64,000 nucleotides of DNA, taken from assembly GCF_022844465.1 (NCBI RefSeq), contig NZ_JALHLP010000005.1, positions 186,001-250,000 of the forward strand, given 5' to 3'. Source of the stretch: Bradyrhizobium sp. Lineage in GTDB: Bacteria > Pseudomonadota > Alphaproteobacteria > Rhizobiales > Xanthobacteraceae. The position numbers were made by a program, and so were the translations under genes. Below the pieces are notes generated by a model. That model made no database searches. It saw only the letters and a list, made by a program, of their open reading frames with translations, and was not told the DNA's origin. This document shows, piece by piece, positions 8,210 to 15,567 of the stretch (position 1 is its first letter; each line of letters opens with the position of its first letter).

Positions 8210-8485
8210 CTAATTGAGAACCGAAATCACCTTTGTCGTCCGAAATGATGGTTCACAAATCAGGATCGGGCCGTAGCGGTAGACATGACGTCGGAAGAAC
8301 GGCTCCCAATTCGGGGCAGGATAGATATAGGAGAGGGGAGGCGGCGGAGGGCTGCAGACCGCGGCACTTACCACATAATCGCTGGATCCCCCGCGCTTGT
8401 GGCGGGCTTCCGCGGAATCATTCACCGTTAGCGCGCTCATCCCGGCGAGCAGCGAAGCGGTCAGGATCATCTTGGCGCGTTTCAT
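8210..8485 (-). CDS. Small exported protein, function unknown
   Basis: The start at 8485 follows an AGGAGGA site by about ten bases; an ATG eleven codons earlier has no such site. The 91-residue product has a signal peptide ('MKRAKMILTASLLAGMSALTV') and a mature part with a five-proline run ('PPPPPLSYIYPAP') and aromatic residues. There are single cysteines at two places, perhaps a disulfide. I do not recognise the family. It sits alone between a barrel gene and a barrel remnant, which hints at an envelope role. Confidence 0.55.
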   Translation of the reverse strand: MKRAKMILTASLLAGMSALTVNDSAEARHKRGGSSDYVVSAAVCSPPPPPLSYIYPAPNWEPFFRRHVYRYGPILICEPSFRTTKVISVLN

Positions 8486-8589
8486 TTGTCTCGATTCCTC
8501 CTGAGCCAATATTGCCATGGAATCCCGAGGGAGGACAATCCTATCAGACCCTCAATCACAGTCAGCCCTCCCGGCAGCCCAAGGCGTGA

Positions 8590-8654
8590 GATGCGCCACG
8601 GCCCGAACGCCACCGCCACGCCGCCGCCGGCCGCATATCTGATTTCGGATGGCT
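8590..8654 (-). pseudogene. Decayed C-terminal strand of a second outer-membrane barrel gene
   Basis: The minus strand encodes 'SEIRYAAGGGVAVAFGP' followed by TGG where the intact gene at 6960-8057 has 'SETSYYAGGGVTVKFGP' and then TAG. The DNA also matches just beyond the stop (CGCATC). So this is the 3' stub of a paralogue whose stop codon has mutated and whose body is gone. It abuts the 3' end of the membrane-protein gene starting at 9878. Confidence 0.65.
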
Positions 8655-8666
8655 GACCCGGGCGCA

Positions 8667-9878
8667 TCAGCGCCGGGAACCCGCCGCCGCCGCGGTCAGG
8701 GCGATCGCCGCGGGATCGCAGCACAGCACCATCAAGAGGATCAGCCATCGCACCGCGGATTCCGGCGCAGCGCCGGCCATTGTCGCCAGATACTGGACCG
8801 GGCCGGTGGAGGCCTCGATGCGGGCGCGCTCGCCCACCAGCGCGGCGCGCTGCGCCTGCAGACCGACCAGCGTTGCGGTTGCCGCCTGTCGCTGCGCGTC
8901 GAGTCCGTCGCGGGTCGCCCGCTGCTGGGTGGCGATGTTGATCGCGCTGGTGACCCGGCCGCGCCGCGTCGATTCGTCCACGGCGCGGTCGATCTGCGCG
9001 ATGCGACTGCCGAGGTCGGCAATCGCGGCCGACTGCGCCGCGATCCGGGCGTCGAGCGACTCAATGCGCTCGGCGACGCCCGATCGCGCCGAGGCCGCCA
9101 CCCCGACATGGGCTTCGACCAGCTTGCCGAACACCCCGACGGCGTTGATCAGCGCCAGGCCGGTCACGAGGCTGACCATGACCGCGCGCGTCGTCCATCC
9201 GACCCGGCGCCAATGCGCGGCCAGCCACCCCGCCATCACAAGCTTGCCGGCCTCCATCGTCGCCGCCAGCACCATCACCGCCACCGGCGCGCCGGGAAAA
9301 ATCTCGGCCATGCCGGTGACGGAAAAATACGCCGCCACCGTCGCCAGCGCGAGGGCTGCGATAATCGCAAAGGCGCGGCTGGTGCGTTGCGGGGCGACGG
9401 CAGCCGCTTCGGGCGCGATCGGTGCGGCGGCAACCGTCAGCGGCGCGGCCGGCGCCGCCTGCCCGTCATTCACCTTGATCTCAGGCGCCTTGATCTCTTC
9501 AGCCTTGATTTCCTCAGGCTTGATTTCCTCAAGCCTGGCCACATCGGGCTTGGCCGCCTTCGGGCGTTTGGACGCCGGAGCGGCGCGGCTGCGCTTGGCT
9601 GCGGGCGCCTTGCCAGACGTCTTGACGATACCGTCCGTCATCGCCGCCAGCAGCGCCTTTTCGGTTTCGATCGAACCGGAACGTGGCTCCCGATGGATGA
9701 TCTCCGGCGTTGGCTTGAAGCCAACCGGATTCCAGTTCGCGCGGACGCGCTCCAATCCAGGCGAACGATTCAAGGCGTTGGCGAGGCGGTCGAACGGATG
9801 CTCGGCGCGCGCGGCGCTGTCGCCGCCATTGGTCAGTTCGCTTGGCGGGATTGCTTGTGTGGCTGGACGGGCGGTCAT
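8667..9878 (-). CDS. Membrane protein with coiled coil, phage/DUF4407-like architecture
   Basis: 403 residues. Residues 1-165 are soluble and low in complexity, including a Glu-Ile-Lys repeat at about 117-135 ('EEIKPEEIKAEEIK'). Membrane segments lie near 168-190, 196-220 and 232-252, followed by a long coiled coil (about 255-358) and a last membrane segment (about 376-400). This layout resembles predicted membrane proteins often found with phage-like or plasmid genes, including DUF4407 proteins. Function unknown. Its ATG overlaps the TGA of the 61-aa gene upstream, indicating translational coupling. Confidence 0.65.
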   Translation of the reverse strand: MTARPATQAIPPSELTNGGDSAARAEHPFDRLANALNRSPGLERVRANWNPVGFKPTPEIIHREPRSGSIETEKALLAAMTDGIVKTSGKAPAAKRSRAAPASKRPKAAKPDVARLEEIKPEEIKAEEIKAPEIKVNDGQAAPAAPLTVAAAPIAPEAAAVAPQRTSRAFAIIAALALATVAAYFSVTGMAEIFPGAPVAVMVLAATMEAGKLVMAGWLAAHWRRVGWTTRAVMVSLVTGLALINAVGVFGKLVEAHVGVAASARSGVAERIESLDARIAAQSAAIADLGSRIAQIDRAVDESTRRGRVTSAINIATQQRATRDGLDAQRQAATATLVGLQAQRAALVGERARIEASTGPVQYLATMAGAAPESAVRWLILLMVLCCDPAAIALTAAAAGSRR

Positions 9879-10060
9879 GCGGTCTCCTGACTTGCCAGCA
9901 TGAACGCCGGCTTCGACCTGGGGAAAAGTCCGCGCGCGCCGTGACCGTCTGCATCGACCACGGGTGCAAGAGTTCCCTCAGCGCGCGAGAGCGCGACGAT
10001 GGCCGTGCCCGATTCGTGGGCGACGTTCTCGACTTGCTCGCCAATTGCAGACTTCGACAC
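9875..10060 (-). CDS. 61-aa protein coupled to the downstream membrane protein
   Basis: A strong AAGGAG site precedes the ATG at 10060 by about seven bases, and the TGA overlaps the start of the 403-aa membrane protein gene in an ATGA arrangement. The product has no signal peptide or membrane segment and begins 'MSKSAIGEQVENVAHESGTA'. No family recognised. The good translation signals and the overlap argue for a real small gene instead of chance, perhaps a cytosolic partner or a leader that sets expression of the membrane protein. Confidence 0.55.
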   Translation of the reverse strand: MSKSAIGEQVENVAHESGTAIVALSRAEGTLAPVVDADGHGARGLFPRSKPAFMLASQETA

Positions 10061-10196
10061 CGAAAACTCCTTTCGCTACCACCGCTGCAATTATACTCCC
10101 ACAAGACCGTGTTCGCTTCCCAACGCTGTACCTTCCGGAATTTCGGATGACGGTTGTTGCACTAATGTCTCAATCCGTTCGACGCCCGGTCCGGAC

Positions 10197-10424
10197 TCAC
10201 GCGTTGCGATCGGGAAGGTCGCCGAGCAGGTTCGACAGTTGAACCGCGAGCTTGCGAAGCCTGGCGTTATCCTCGAGCAGCAGCGCAATGTCGCGGGATT
10301 CCCGATCCGCGGATCCACCCGCCTGGATCACGGCATCGTCCTGGCGCGACGGCGGAACAGTATGCCGCTCGCCCGGCACACCGGCACGGGCGCGTTGACG
10401 GGGCGGGGGGCGTTCGGTGTTCAT
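10197..10424 (-). CDS. Small 'NARLR' helix protein, copy 1
   Basis: The last 75 codons before the stop at 10197, from an ATG at 10424. The C-terminal helix 'ALLLEDNARLRKLAVQLSNL' matches that of the protein at 11705-11953 ('ALIEENARLRELVAQLSDLV'), with unrelated hydrophilic N-termini. The helix pattern suits a short coiled coil for self-association. This two-part type is, from memory, common in Bradyrhizobium and uncharacterised. Whether an upstream start is used is uncertain. Confidence 0.55.
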   Translation of the reverse strand: MNTERPPPRQRARAGVPGERHTVPPSRQDDAVIQAGGSADRESRDIALLLEDNARLRKLAVQLSNLLGDLPDRNA

Positions 10425-10517
10425 GACGGATCCTGATCGCGCGGCGCGTTCGCGGCGAACAACTTCGCTTGAGTCGGGGGCGAATTTGAGTCGGAAACGC
10501 GCCGGCAAACGCGTCAA

Positions 10518-10617
10518 GCTCGGCGCTCGGGATCGCCGACAAGCTCGGCGACCGGGATCGCCGACGAGCTCGGCGCCCGGGACCGCCGACAAGTGCGGCG
10601 ACCGGGATCGCCGACGC
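10518..10617. repeat. Four tandem copies of a 25-bp G+C-rich repeat
   Basis: Units start at 10518, 10543, 10568 and 10593; the consensus is GCTCGGCGACCGGGATCGCC followed by GACAA or GACGA, with one to three changes per unit. Because 25 is not a multiple of three, the repeat shifts frame in each unit and is unlikely to be coding. It lies upstream of both divergent small genes (10424 on minus, 10734 on plus) and could vary in copy number by slippage. Confidence 0.8.
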
Positions 10618-10733
10618 CGCTCGCGCGGCTCCCAGCCACATCGCGGATCGGTTTAGGCCAAAAATTTGACGTATCGCCCGGCATTCTGAAGTCAGCGCGG
10701 GTTTCGAATACCGAACCACGTTGGGGGACAGCG

Positions 10734-10931
10734 ATGACGGATTACCTGACCAATGCGGAGCACTGGCGCCGGCGCGCAGCGCGGACCAGGGCCATCGCCG
10801 CCAACGCCGTCAAGGACCAGGGGCGCCTGCTCAAGGTCGCGGAGGAATATGACCGCCTGGCGGCGCTGGCGGAACGGCGGCGAAGCGTGCCGGTCGCAAC
10901 GGGCTATGCCGCGGCAGTTCGGCCGGAATAG
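10734..10931 (+). CDS. Small basic helical protein, function unknown
   Basis: A 65-residue product beginning 'MTDYLTNAEHWRRRAARTRA', with a TTGGGGGA site eight bases before the ATG. It is predicted to be helical and resembles short proteins of Rhizobiales with the pattern 'HWRxRAxxxRxxA...YDRLAxxAERR' that have no assigned function. Cytoplasmic, no membrane segment. An upstream ATG in frame at 10593 lies inside the 25-bp repeats and is unlikely to be used. Confidence 0.6.
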   Translation: MTDYLTNAEHWRRRAARTRAIAANAVKDQGRLLKVAEEYDRLAALAERRRSVPVATGYAAAVRPE

Positions 10932-11110
10932 CCCGCTAGCCGCTTGCGGGCGACGGTGTGTTGCTAATGTTCGGTCCGCTGCCGGCGCAGGAGAAGGTGT
11001 GGCCCGCAAAGCACAAGCGGTTGCGGCTTTCAAGCCGTCATGATGGCGCGGTTGCGGTGGAATCGACGAATCAACTAGACCGCTAACGGGGCTGGGAAGC
11101 GGAGAGTAGT

Positions 11111-11209
11111 ATGAGAGTCGCTTCCTTAGAAAGTGTATTGACGGCGGCCACGCTGGTAACGGCCATCGTCGTCGTGCTGTGGGCGATCAAGATCTTCTAC
11201 AGCACGTAA
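11111..11209 (+). CDS. 32-aa single-pass membrane microprotein
   Basis: ATG at 11111 with GGAGAG four to nine bases upstream, ending in TAA at 11207-11209. The 32 residues consist of a short N-terminus, one hydrophobic segment ('TLVTAIVVVLWAIKIFY') and almost nothing else. Such proteins usually associate with a larger membrane complex or stress response; the partner is not visible here. Too short for most gene callers. Chance ORFs seldom combine a ribosome-binding site with a clean transmembrane helix, but this remains a prediction. Confidence 0.45.
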   Translation: MRVASLESVLTAATLVTAIVVVLWAIKIFYST

Positions 11210-11439
11210 GAAAGCCGGGAATCCGGCGTCGAACAGGAAACCTCCGGACAGAAGAGGTTCACGATACCAACCAGAAGTTCGCGATAACCGCATCACTTCC
11301 GCGGCGGCGGAGGCTTTCTTTTGCGATTGCCGGCAGCAGCTTCGCCGGCGCGTGCCCTTTCCGACGCGTACCGAGTTTGGTTGACGGCCTGGCGCAAAAT
11401 CCGCGCGGGCCGGGAAAAGCATTTGGTTCAAAGCCCTAC

Positions 11440-11535
11440 ATGCATCTTAGTTTTTATCTGATGATCGCGGCGCTGGTTGTGACCGGCCTGCAGGTGCTCT
11501 ACGCGCTGCGCCAACTGGCGATCGTCGCTCTGTAG
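11440..11535 (+). CDS. 31-aa hydrophobic microprotein (possible)
   Basis: The last 31 codons before the TAG ending at 11535 encode 'MHLSFYLMIAALVVTGLQVL' and a short tail, a single membrane helix. No good ribosome-binding site is seen before 11440; the ATG at 11461 is another option but leaves only 24 residues. It follows the membrane microprotein at 11111-11209 in the same direction, separated by about 230 bases with no other gene. Listed as possible. Confidence 0.35.
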   Translation: MHLSFYLMIAALVVTGLQVLYALRQLAIVAL

Positions 11536-11704
11536 CGAGCTTGCAAAGACGCCTGTGATTCGCCGCAATGACGCCGCTTTGGCGCCGGGGTCGTCACCAT
11601 CCGCTTCCCATTTTCGTCGCAAAATTGCCGGCCGACTCACTTCAGTCTGGCCGCGCGACCAGATTGACTGGGGGTATGTTGCATTTTTTCGTGGAGTATA
11701 AATC

Positions 11705-11953
11705 ATGCGAGTAGACCAACCGCTGCATAGCAAGCAAGGCCGCCGCAGCGAACCCACATTTTGGGTTGACGAACCGACCGACGACGCGCTGGCGCTGCTT
11801 GAAGACGCCCTTCAGGGCGATGGGCCGGCGCCTCGCGCCAACAATGAACCTGCCGACGAAGCCCGAGCACTGATCGAGGAGAACGCCCGGCTTCGAGAAC
11901 TCGTGGCCCAGTTGTCCGACCTGGTCCGCAAGAACGGCGCTCATCGGGACTGA
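11705..11953 (+). CDS. Small 'NARLR' helix protein, copy 2
   Basis: 82 residues, with GTGGAG about seven bases before the ATG. The C-terminal half, 'ALIEENARLRELVAQLSDLV', is a strong amphipathic helix shared with the 10197-10424 product. The N-terminus is polar and acidic and differs between the two. It is cytoplasmic and probably forms a short coiled coil. The family is, from memory, frequent and uncharacterised in Bradyrhizobium. The two copies lie 1.3 kb apart in opposite orientation, pointing to an inverted duplication or independent acquisition. Confidence 0.65.
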   Translation: MRVDQPLHSKQGRRSEPTFWVDEPTDDALALLEDALQGDGPAPRANNEPADEARALIEENARLRELVAQLSDLVRKNGAHRD

Positions 11954-12141
11954 TCAACGCACATCGCCTGTTCCCCGGGTGAGCAGGAACGCCACCCCCC
12001 GGGGCGGCGAAGCATGGATGGACGCTGCCGGCTCGGGGGCGTCCGCGCCCCCGGCAGGCGTGGTCAGCCGCCCTCCGGCAAGGCCGCGCCAGGCCCGACT
12101 ATTGAATTGAATTGCGCAAATGCCGCTTGCTAGACTGTGGC

Positions 12142-12819
12142 ATGCCCGACGCGCTTTCCTACACGCTCCGCCGCCTCTACACCGATCCCGGCGAATATAT
12201 CGACAGCGACCATCCGGCGGTGCAGGACTTCGCCAGATCCGCGGTCGCCGTCAACGCCGGCGATCGGGAAAAGGCAAGCCTGCTCTACCGCGCGGTGCGC
12301 GACGGCATCCGCTACAACCCCTATGTCGACATGCGCGCGCCGGAGACGTTCCGTGCTTCGAGCGTGCTGGCGGCCGGCGTCGGCTATTGCGTGGGCAAGG
12401 CGGCGCTGTACGCCGCGGCGTGCCGCGTCCACGGCGTTGCCGCCCGGGTCGGATTCGCCGACGTGCGCAACCATCTCACCACGGCCAAGCTGCGCGCCAG
12501 CATGGGGACCGACATCTTCACCTGGCACGGCTATTCGGAAGTCCATGTCGATGGCGCCTGGCGCAAGGCAACGCCGACCTTCAACGCCACGCTCTGCGCC
12601 AAGGTCGGCGTCGCGCCACTCGATTTCGACGGCCACGACGACGCGCTGCTGCACCCGTTCGACGGCGCCGGGCGGACCTACATGCAATATATCAACGACC
12701 ACGGTTCCTATCATGACGTCCCCGCCAAATTCCTGATGCGGGAGATGGCGCGGGACTACGCCAACATGCAGGGCGAGGACCTGTCCGGCCGCGACATGGA
12801 GCGGGAAGCGGAAGGCTGA
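12142..12819 (+). CDS. Transglutaminase-like cysteine peptidase family protein
   Basis: 225 residues from the ATG at 12142. The transglutaminase core is visible: 'VGYCVGKAALYAAACRVHGV' (nucleophile Cys83), then 'WHGYSEVHVDGAWRKATPTFN' with the catalytic His near 135. The usual 'DPT' aspartate position reads 'TPT', as in the 'KATPAFN' subgroup of bacterial transglutaminase-like proteins, so the triad may be completed differently. There is no signal peptide, so it acts in the cytoplasm. Bacterial members are often predicted proteases or amidases; the substrate is unknown. The neighbouring hemC paralogue starts 123 bp downstream. Confidence 0.75.
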   Translation: MPDALSYTLRRLYTDPGEYIDSDHPAVQDFARSAVAVNAGDREKASLLYRAVRDGIRYNPYVDMRAPETFRASSVLAAGVGYCVGKAALYAAACRVHGVAARVGFADVRNHLTTAKLRASMGTDIFTWHGYSEVHVDGAWRKATPTFNATLCAKVGVAPLDFDGHDDALLHPFDGAGRTYMQYINDHGSYHDVPAKFLMREMARDYANMQGEDLSGRDMEREAEG

Positions 12820-12942
12820 GCGGCACAGCACCTACGCCGTCAGGTCATTGTCTTGATCGGCCGCTTGCTTTACCAAACGGGGCGTCGCGATCGGGTTGTG
12901 GTCCGCTTTCGGCGGCCCTGATCGCGTTCGAACGGAGAGCTT

Positions 12943-13932
12943 GTGTCGGGACAGAGCCTACGGATTGGCACGCGCAAGAGCGCGATGGCGCTGGCGCAGA
13001 CCGATGCGATCGCGCGGCTGCTGCGCGCCTCCGATCCCGAGATCGACGTCGAAATCGTCAGATTCGAAACCCGCGGCGACCAGGACCAGACCAGCAAGCT
13101 GCTGCGCTATGGCGGCAAGGGCGGCGCCTTCGTCGCCGAAATCCGCGAGGCCATGCGCGGCGGGCAATTGCAGGCGGCGATGCACTCGCTGAAGGACGTC
13201 CCCGGCAACGAGGAGACGCCGGGCCTCGTCATTGCGGCGATGCTGCCGCGCGACGCCGCCAACGACGCGCTGGTGCTGCGTCCCGGACTCGCGCTGGCGG
13301 AAATACGCGCCGCGCGCGGCAAGGGCTTCAAGGTCGGTACCGATGCGGTGCGGCGCGCGGCCTATCTGCGCCGGCTGTTTCCCGAGATCACCGTGATTCA
13401 TTTCCGCGGCGCCGCCGATACCCGCGTGGCCAAACTCGACCGCGGCGACAGGCAGCGGCTGCCTGATGGCGGCGAGGTCGGGCCTGCGGACGCGCTGGTG
13501 ATGGCGCGATCGGGGCTGGAGCGCATCGGGATGGCCTCACGCATCGCTTATGATTTTTCGGTTCGCGAGATGCTGCCGGCGGTGGGGCAGGGCATCGTCG
13601 CGGTCGAATGCGTCGCGCAGGACTGGCCGACGCGCGGCCGGCTGGCGAAGATCGAGGACGCGGCCTCGCGGCTTTGCGCCGAGGCCGAGCGCGAGGTGCT
13701 GTGGGTCCTCAACGGCCATTGCAACTCGCCGATCGCGGGTTACGCGACGCTCGCGGGCGACGAGATGACACTGACGGCTTCCGTGCTGGACGAAACCGGC
13801 GACCGCTTCATCGAGGTGTCGCGACAGGGCGGGGCGAGCCGCCCGCGCGAACTTGGACGCGACGTCGGCCTCGACCTGCTTGACCAGGGCGCTGCCGAGA
13901 TCATCGCGCGGACAAGGCCTGACGCGCATTGA
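12943..13932 (+). CDS. hemC: Hydroxymethylbilane synthase, divergent paralogue
   Basis: 329 residues from a GTG at 12943 with GGAGAG upstream. The family polymerises four porphobilinogens to hydroxymethylbilane in haem and cobalamin synthesis. The key features remain: 'HSLKDVP' (Lys84, Asp85), 'LPAVGQG', and the cysteine carrying the dipyrromethane cofactor in 'NGHCNSPIAGY' (Cys260). However, the usual 'GTSSLRR' reads 'GTDAVRR' and 'LRGN' reads 'FRGA', so it is an outlying member, possibly a second copy with a specialised role. No hemD neighbours it. Its 3' end is repeated at 15313-15507. Confidence 0.8.
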   Translation: MSGQSLRIGTRKSAMALAQTDAIARLLRASDPEIDVEIVRFETRGDQDQTSKLLRYGGKGGAFVAEIREAMRGGQLQAAMHSLKDVPGNEETPGLVIAAMLPRDAANDALVLRPGLALAEIRAARGKGFKVGTDAVRRAAYLRRLFPEITVIHFRGAADTRVAKLDRGDRQRLPDGGEVGPADALVMARSGLERIGMASRIAYDFSVREMLPAVGQGIVAVECVAQDWPTRGRLAKIEDAASRLCAEAEREVLWVLNGHCNSPIAGYATLAGDEMTLTASVLDETGDRFIEVSRQGGASRPRELGRDVGLDLLDQGAAEIIARTRPDAH

Positions 13933-14202
13933 GCGGTGTTGGTCGCGCCGCGTTGGCCTGACGCGAACCGGCATCTACCCGCGGATTGGGAATCACGTCG
14001 CCCGCACGCGACTTCATCGTCCCGCCGTCCGGCGTCGAACACGCCATCGCAAATTCGGGACTGGTCGATCCGGTGTTGCTGGTGGTCACTTCGCCGGTGA
14101 CGTACGACGAAAAGCCGGTGTGACGGTCGGTGGACGTCAGGCCGAGGCCGATTCAAGCAGGTCAAGGATGACGCCGTCGAACGTGAATGGTGAGGATAAC
14201 CG
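13933..14202. other. Scrambled interval between hemC and the TIR gene
   Basis: About 270 bases without an intact gene. The first 40 repeat (with changes) what follows the second hemC 3' end at 15508. A plus-strand frame around 13990-14120 reads protein-like ('DFIVPPSGVEHAIANSGLVD', stop TGA) but has no start. On the minus strand around 14140-14185, 'DGVILDLLESASA' then stop weakly resembles the transporter tail 'GGVILLGSDSA' at 15167. It looks like remnants left by a rearrangement. Confidence 0.4.
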
Positions 14203-15057
14203 TTAGGCGGGAGCCTCAATAGCTAGCAGTAACTTCCTGGCGGTCTCCTCGACTCCTTCGGACCATCGAGCGCCAAATCGATCCGCAAGGATCGGCGAAT
14301 ATTTGTACACGTCCTCTGGCGTGACGTTGTGCCATACGGGCAAGATGACACGTTGACGCTCAACGAGTTCGCGCGTGAATATCGAGTCGTATTCCACCTT
14401 AGTCCAACCATTGTTGTTGAGAAAGTTTGGTGTCAGGATGAGGATGCATTTCGGGCATTCTTGAAGCCCCTTCTCGATACTGCCGCGCAAACTGTCGCCG
14501 ACGCGCAACGAGTATTGGTCGAACCATACGGGACACATCATTCTCTGCAATTGCAGGGCGAGCGGCTCCGCAATTGCCTTCTTATCTCGACTGTCATGCG
14601 AGATGAACGCTAGAGGCTTCTCATACTTATTTCGCTCGTTCATGTACTCGACGCTTCTAAACGTCAGTCTATGCCCAATCGCCGCTGCCTCCTGTAGCAA
14701 TCGCGCCTTGTGTTCCGCTTTCACTGGTCGTTCGGAGTAAAGATATACCTGACCAGTAAAAATCAAGTCTTTGCCGTCTGTTTGCTCTTCACCTAATCCC
14801 ATCGTAACCTGCGCACGCTCTGAAGGAGCCTTCAATAGACGAGGGATATCCCGAAGCGCAAATGCTTCTGGAAGCTCCAGCTCTTCCATACTCGGAACAT
14901 AGAATGAGATGTATTGAGCATATGCCTCGAAGTCAAAATGAAGGCGCGCAGTAATTTCGCCAAACACCTTGCCCGTGTTATCTCCCAATGGCCACCTCTC
15001 ATCGAGAGTGAGATTACGTCCACCATTCTTGATGAAGTACTCGTTCAGTGTTGCCAT
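14203..15057 (-). CDS. TIR-domain protein, AbTIR-type putative NAD hydrolase (defence candidate)
   Basis: 284 residues. Residues about 147-280 are a TIR domain of the bacterial TIR_2 type: 'PLAFISHDSRDKKAIAEPLA' (first strand and helix), 'VWFDQYSLRVGDSLRGSIEKGL', 'ILTPNFL', and 'WTKVEYDSIF', whose Glu222 occupies the position of the catalytic glutamate of NAD-cleaving TIRs as I recall the AbTIR sequence; the 'ILPVWHNVTPEDV' block also matches that type. Residues 1-146 are an unrecognised domain ('HFDFEAYAQYISFYVP'), perhaps a sensor. No membrane segment. Base composition is visibly lower in G+C than the flanks, indicating transfer. Likely abortive-infection effector acting by NAD depletion or signal production; no Thoeris partner is visible. 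Confidence 0.85.
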   Translation of the reverse strand: MATLNEYFIKNGGRNLTLDERWPLGDNTGKVFGEITARLHFDFEAYAQYISFYVPSMEELELPEAFALRDIPRLLKAPSERAQVTMGLGEEQTDGKDLIFTGQVYLYSERPVKAEHKARLLQEAAAIGHRLTFRSVEYMNERNKYEKPLAFISHDSRDKKAIAEPLALQLQRMMCPVWFDQYSLRVGDSLRGSIEKGLQECPKCILILTPNFLNNNGWTKVEYDSIFTRELVERQRVILPVWHNVTPEDVYKYSPILADRFGARWSEGVEETARKLLLAIEAPA

Positions 15058-15166
15058 TTAGCGCCTTTAGCCCCCTGCATCCCGCGCCAACTCGAAGACG
15101 CAGTTTGCCAGATTGCTAGCTAGGAGGGAATAACGTCGGTGCTGGGGAATGCGGTGCTATCGTGTC

Positions 15167-15316
15167 CTACGCCGAATCCGATCCAAGCAGGATGACGCCG
15201 CCGATCAGAATCGCGCACCCCAAGACCCGCCATGCCGTGACCCGTTCACCGAGGATCAGCATGCCGAACAGCGCGCCGACCATCATCGACATTTCGCGCG
15301 CGGGCGCGACGAGGCT
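15167..15316 (-). pseudogene. C-terminal stub of an EamA/DMT transporter
   Basis: Reading the minus strand from about 15316 to a TAG at 15169-15167 gives 'SLVAPAREMSMMVGALFGML' then 'ILGERVTAWRVLGCAILIGG', the last two membrane helices of an EamA/DMT-family permease. The frame is broken at about 15316, exactly where sequence matching the hemC 3' end begins on the other strand. The N-terminal eight helices are missing. It is not the same gene as the intact transporter at 25556-26434. Confidence 0.75.
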
Positions 15317-15507
15317 ATGCGACGCTTGCGGGCCGCGAGATGACGCTGACGGCGGCGGTGCTGGACGAAGCGGGCGACCGCTTCATCGAGGTGTCGCAGC
15401 AGGGCGCTGCGGACCGCCCGCGCGAACTCGGCCGCGCCGCCGGCCTCGACCTGCTCGACAAGGGCGCCGCCGAGATCATCGCCCGGACCAGGCCCGAGGC
15501 GCATTGA
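15313..15507 (+). pseudogene. Duplicated 3' fragment of hemC
   Basis: The plus strand encodes 'GYATLAGREMTLTAAVLDEA' through 'AAEIIARTRPEAH' and TGA, matching the last 65 codons of the hemC paralogue ending at 13932 with scattered differences; about 35 bases beyond the stop match as well. There is no start or upstream domain. The copies differ at too many sites for a fresh duplication, so one end may have arrived with foreign DNA. Together the copies bracket the TIR gene. Confidence 0.85.
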
Positions 15508-15567
15508 GCGGCTTTTGTCGCGCCGCGGTGGCCTGATTCGCGATCGCCTCTCGCGAGGATGGCGATA

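Noticed and set aside
10518..10617. CRISPR or coding repeat
   Set aside because: The 25-bp units abut without spacers and shift reading frame each time.
10417..10656. Plus ORF of 79 codons through the 25-bp repeats
   Set aside because: Basic, repeat-derived sequence with no ribosome-binding site.
14203..15057. Thoeris system
   Set aside because: Only the TIR component is present; no SIR2-like or SLOG-domain ThsA lies within several kb.
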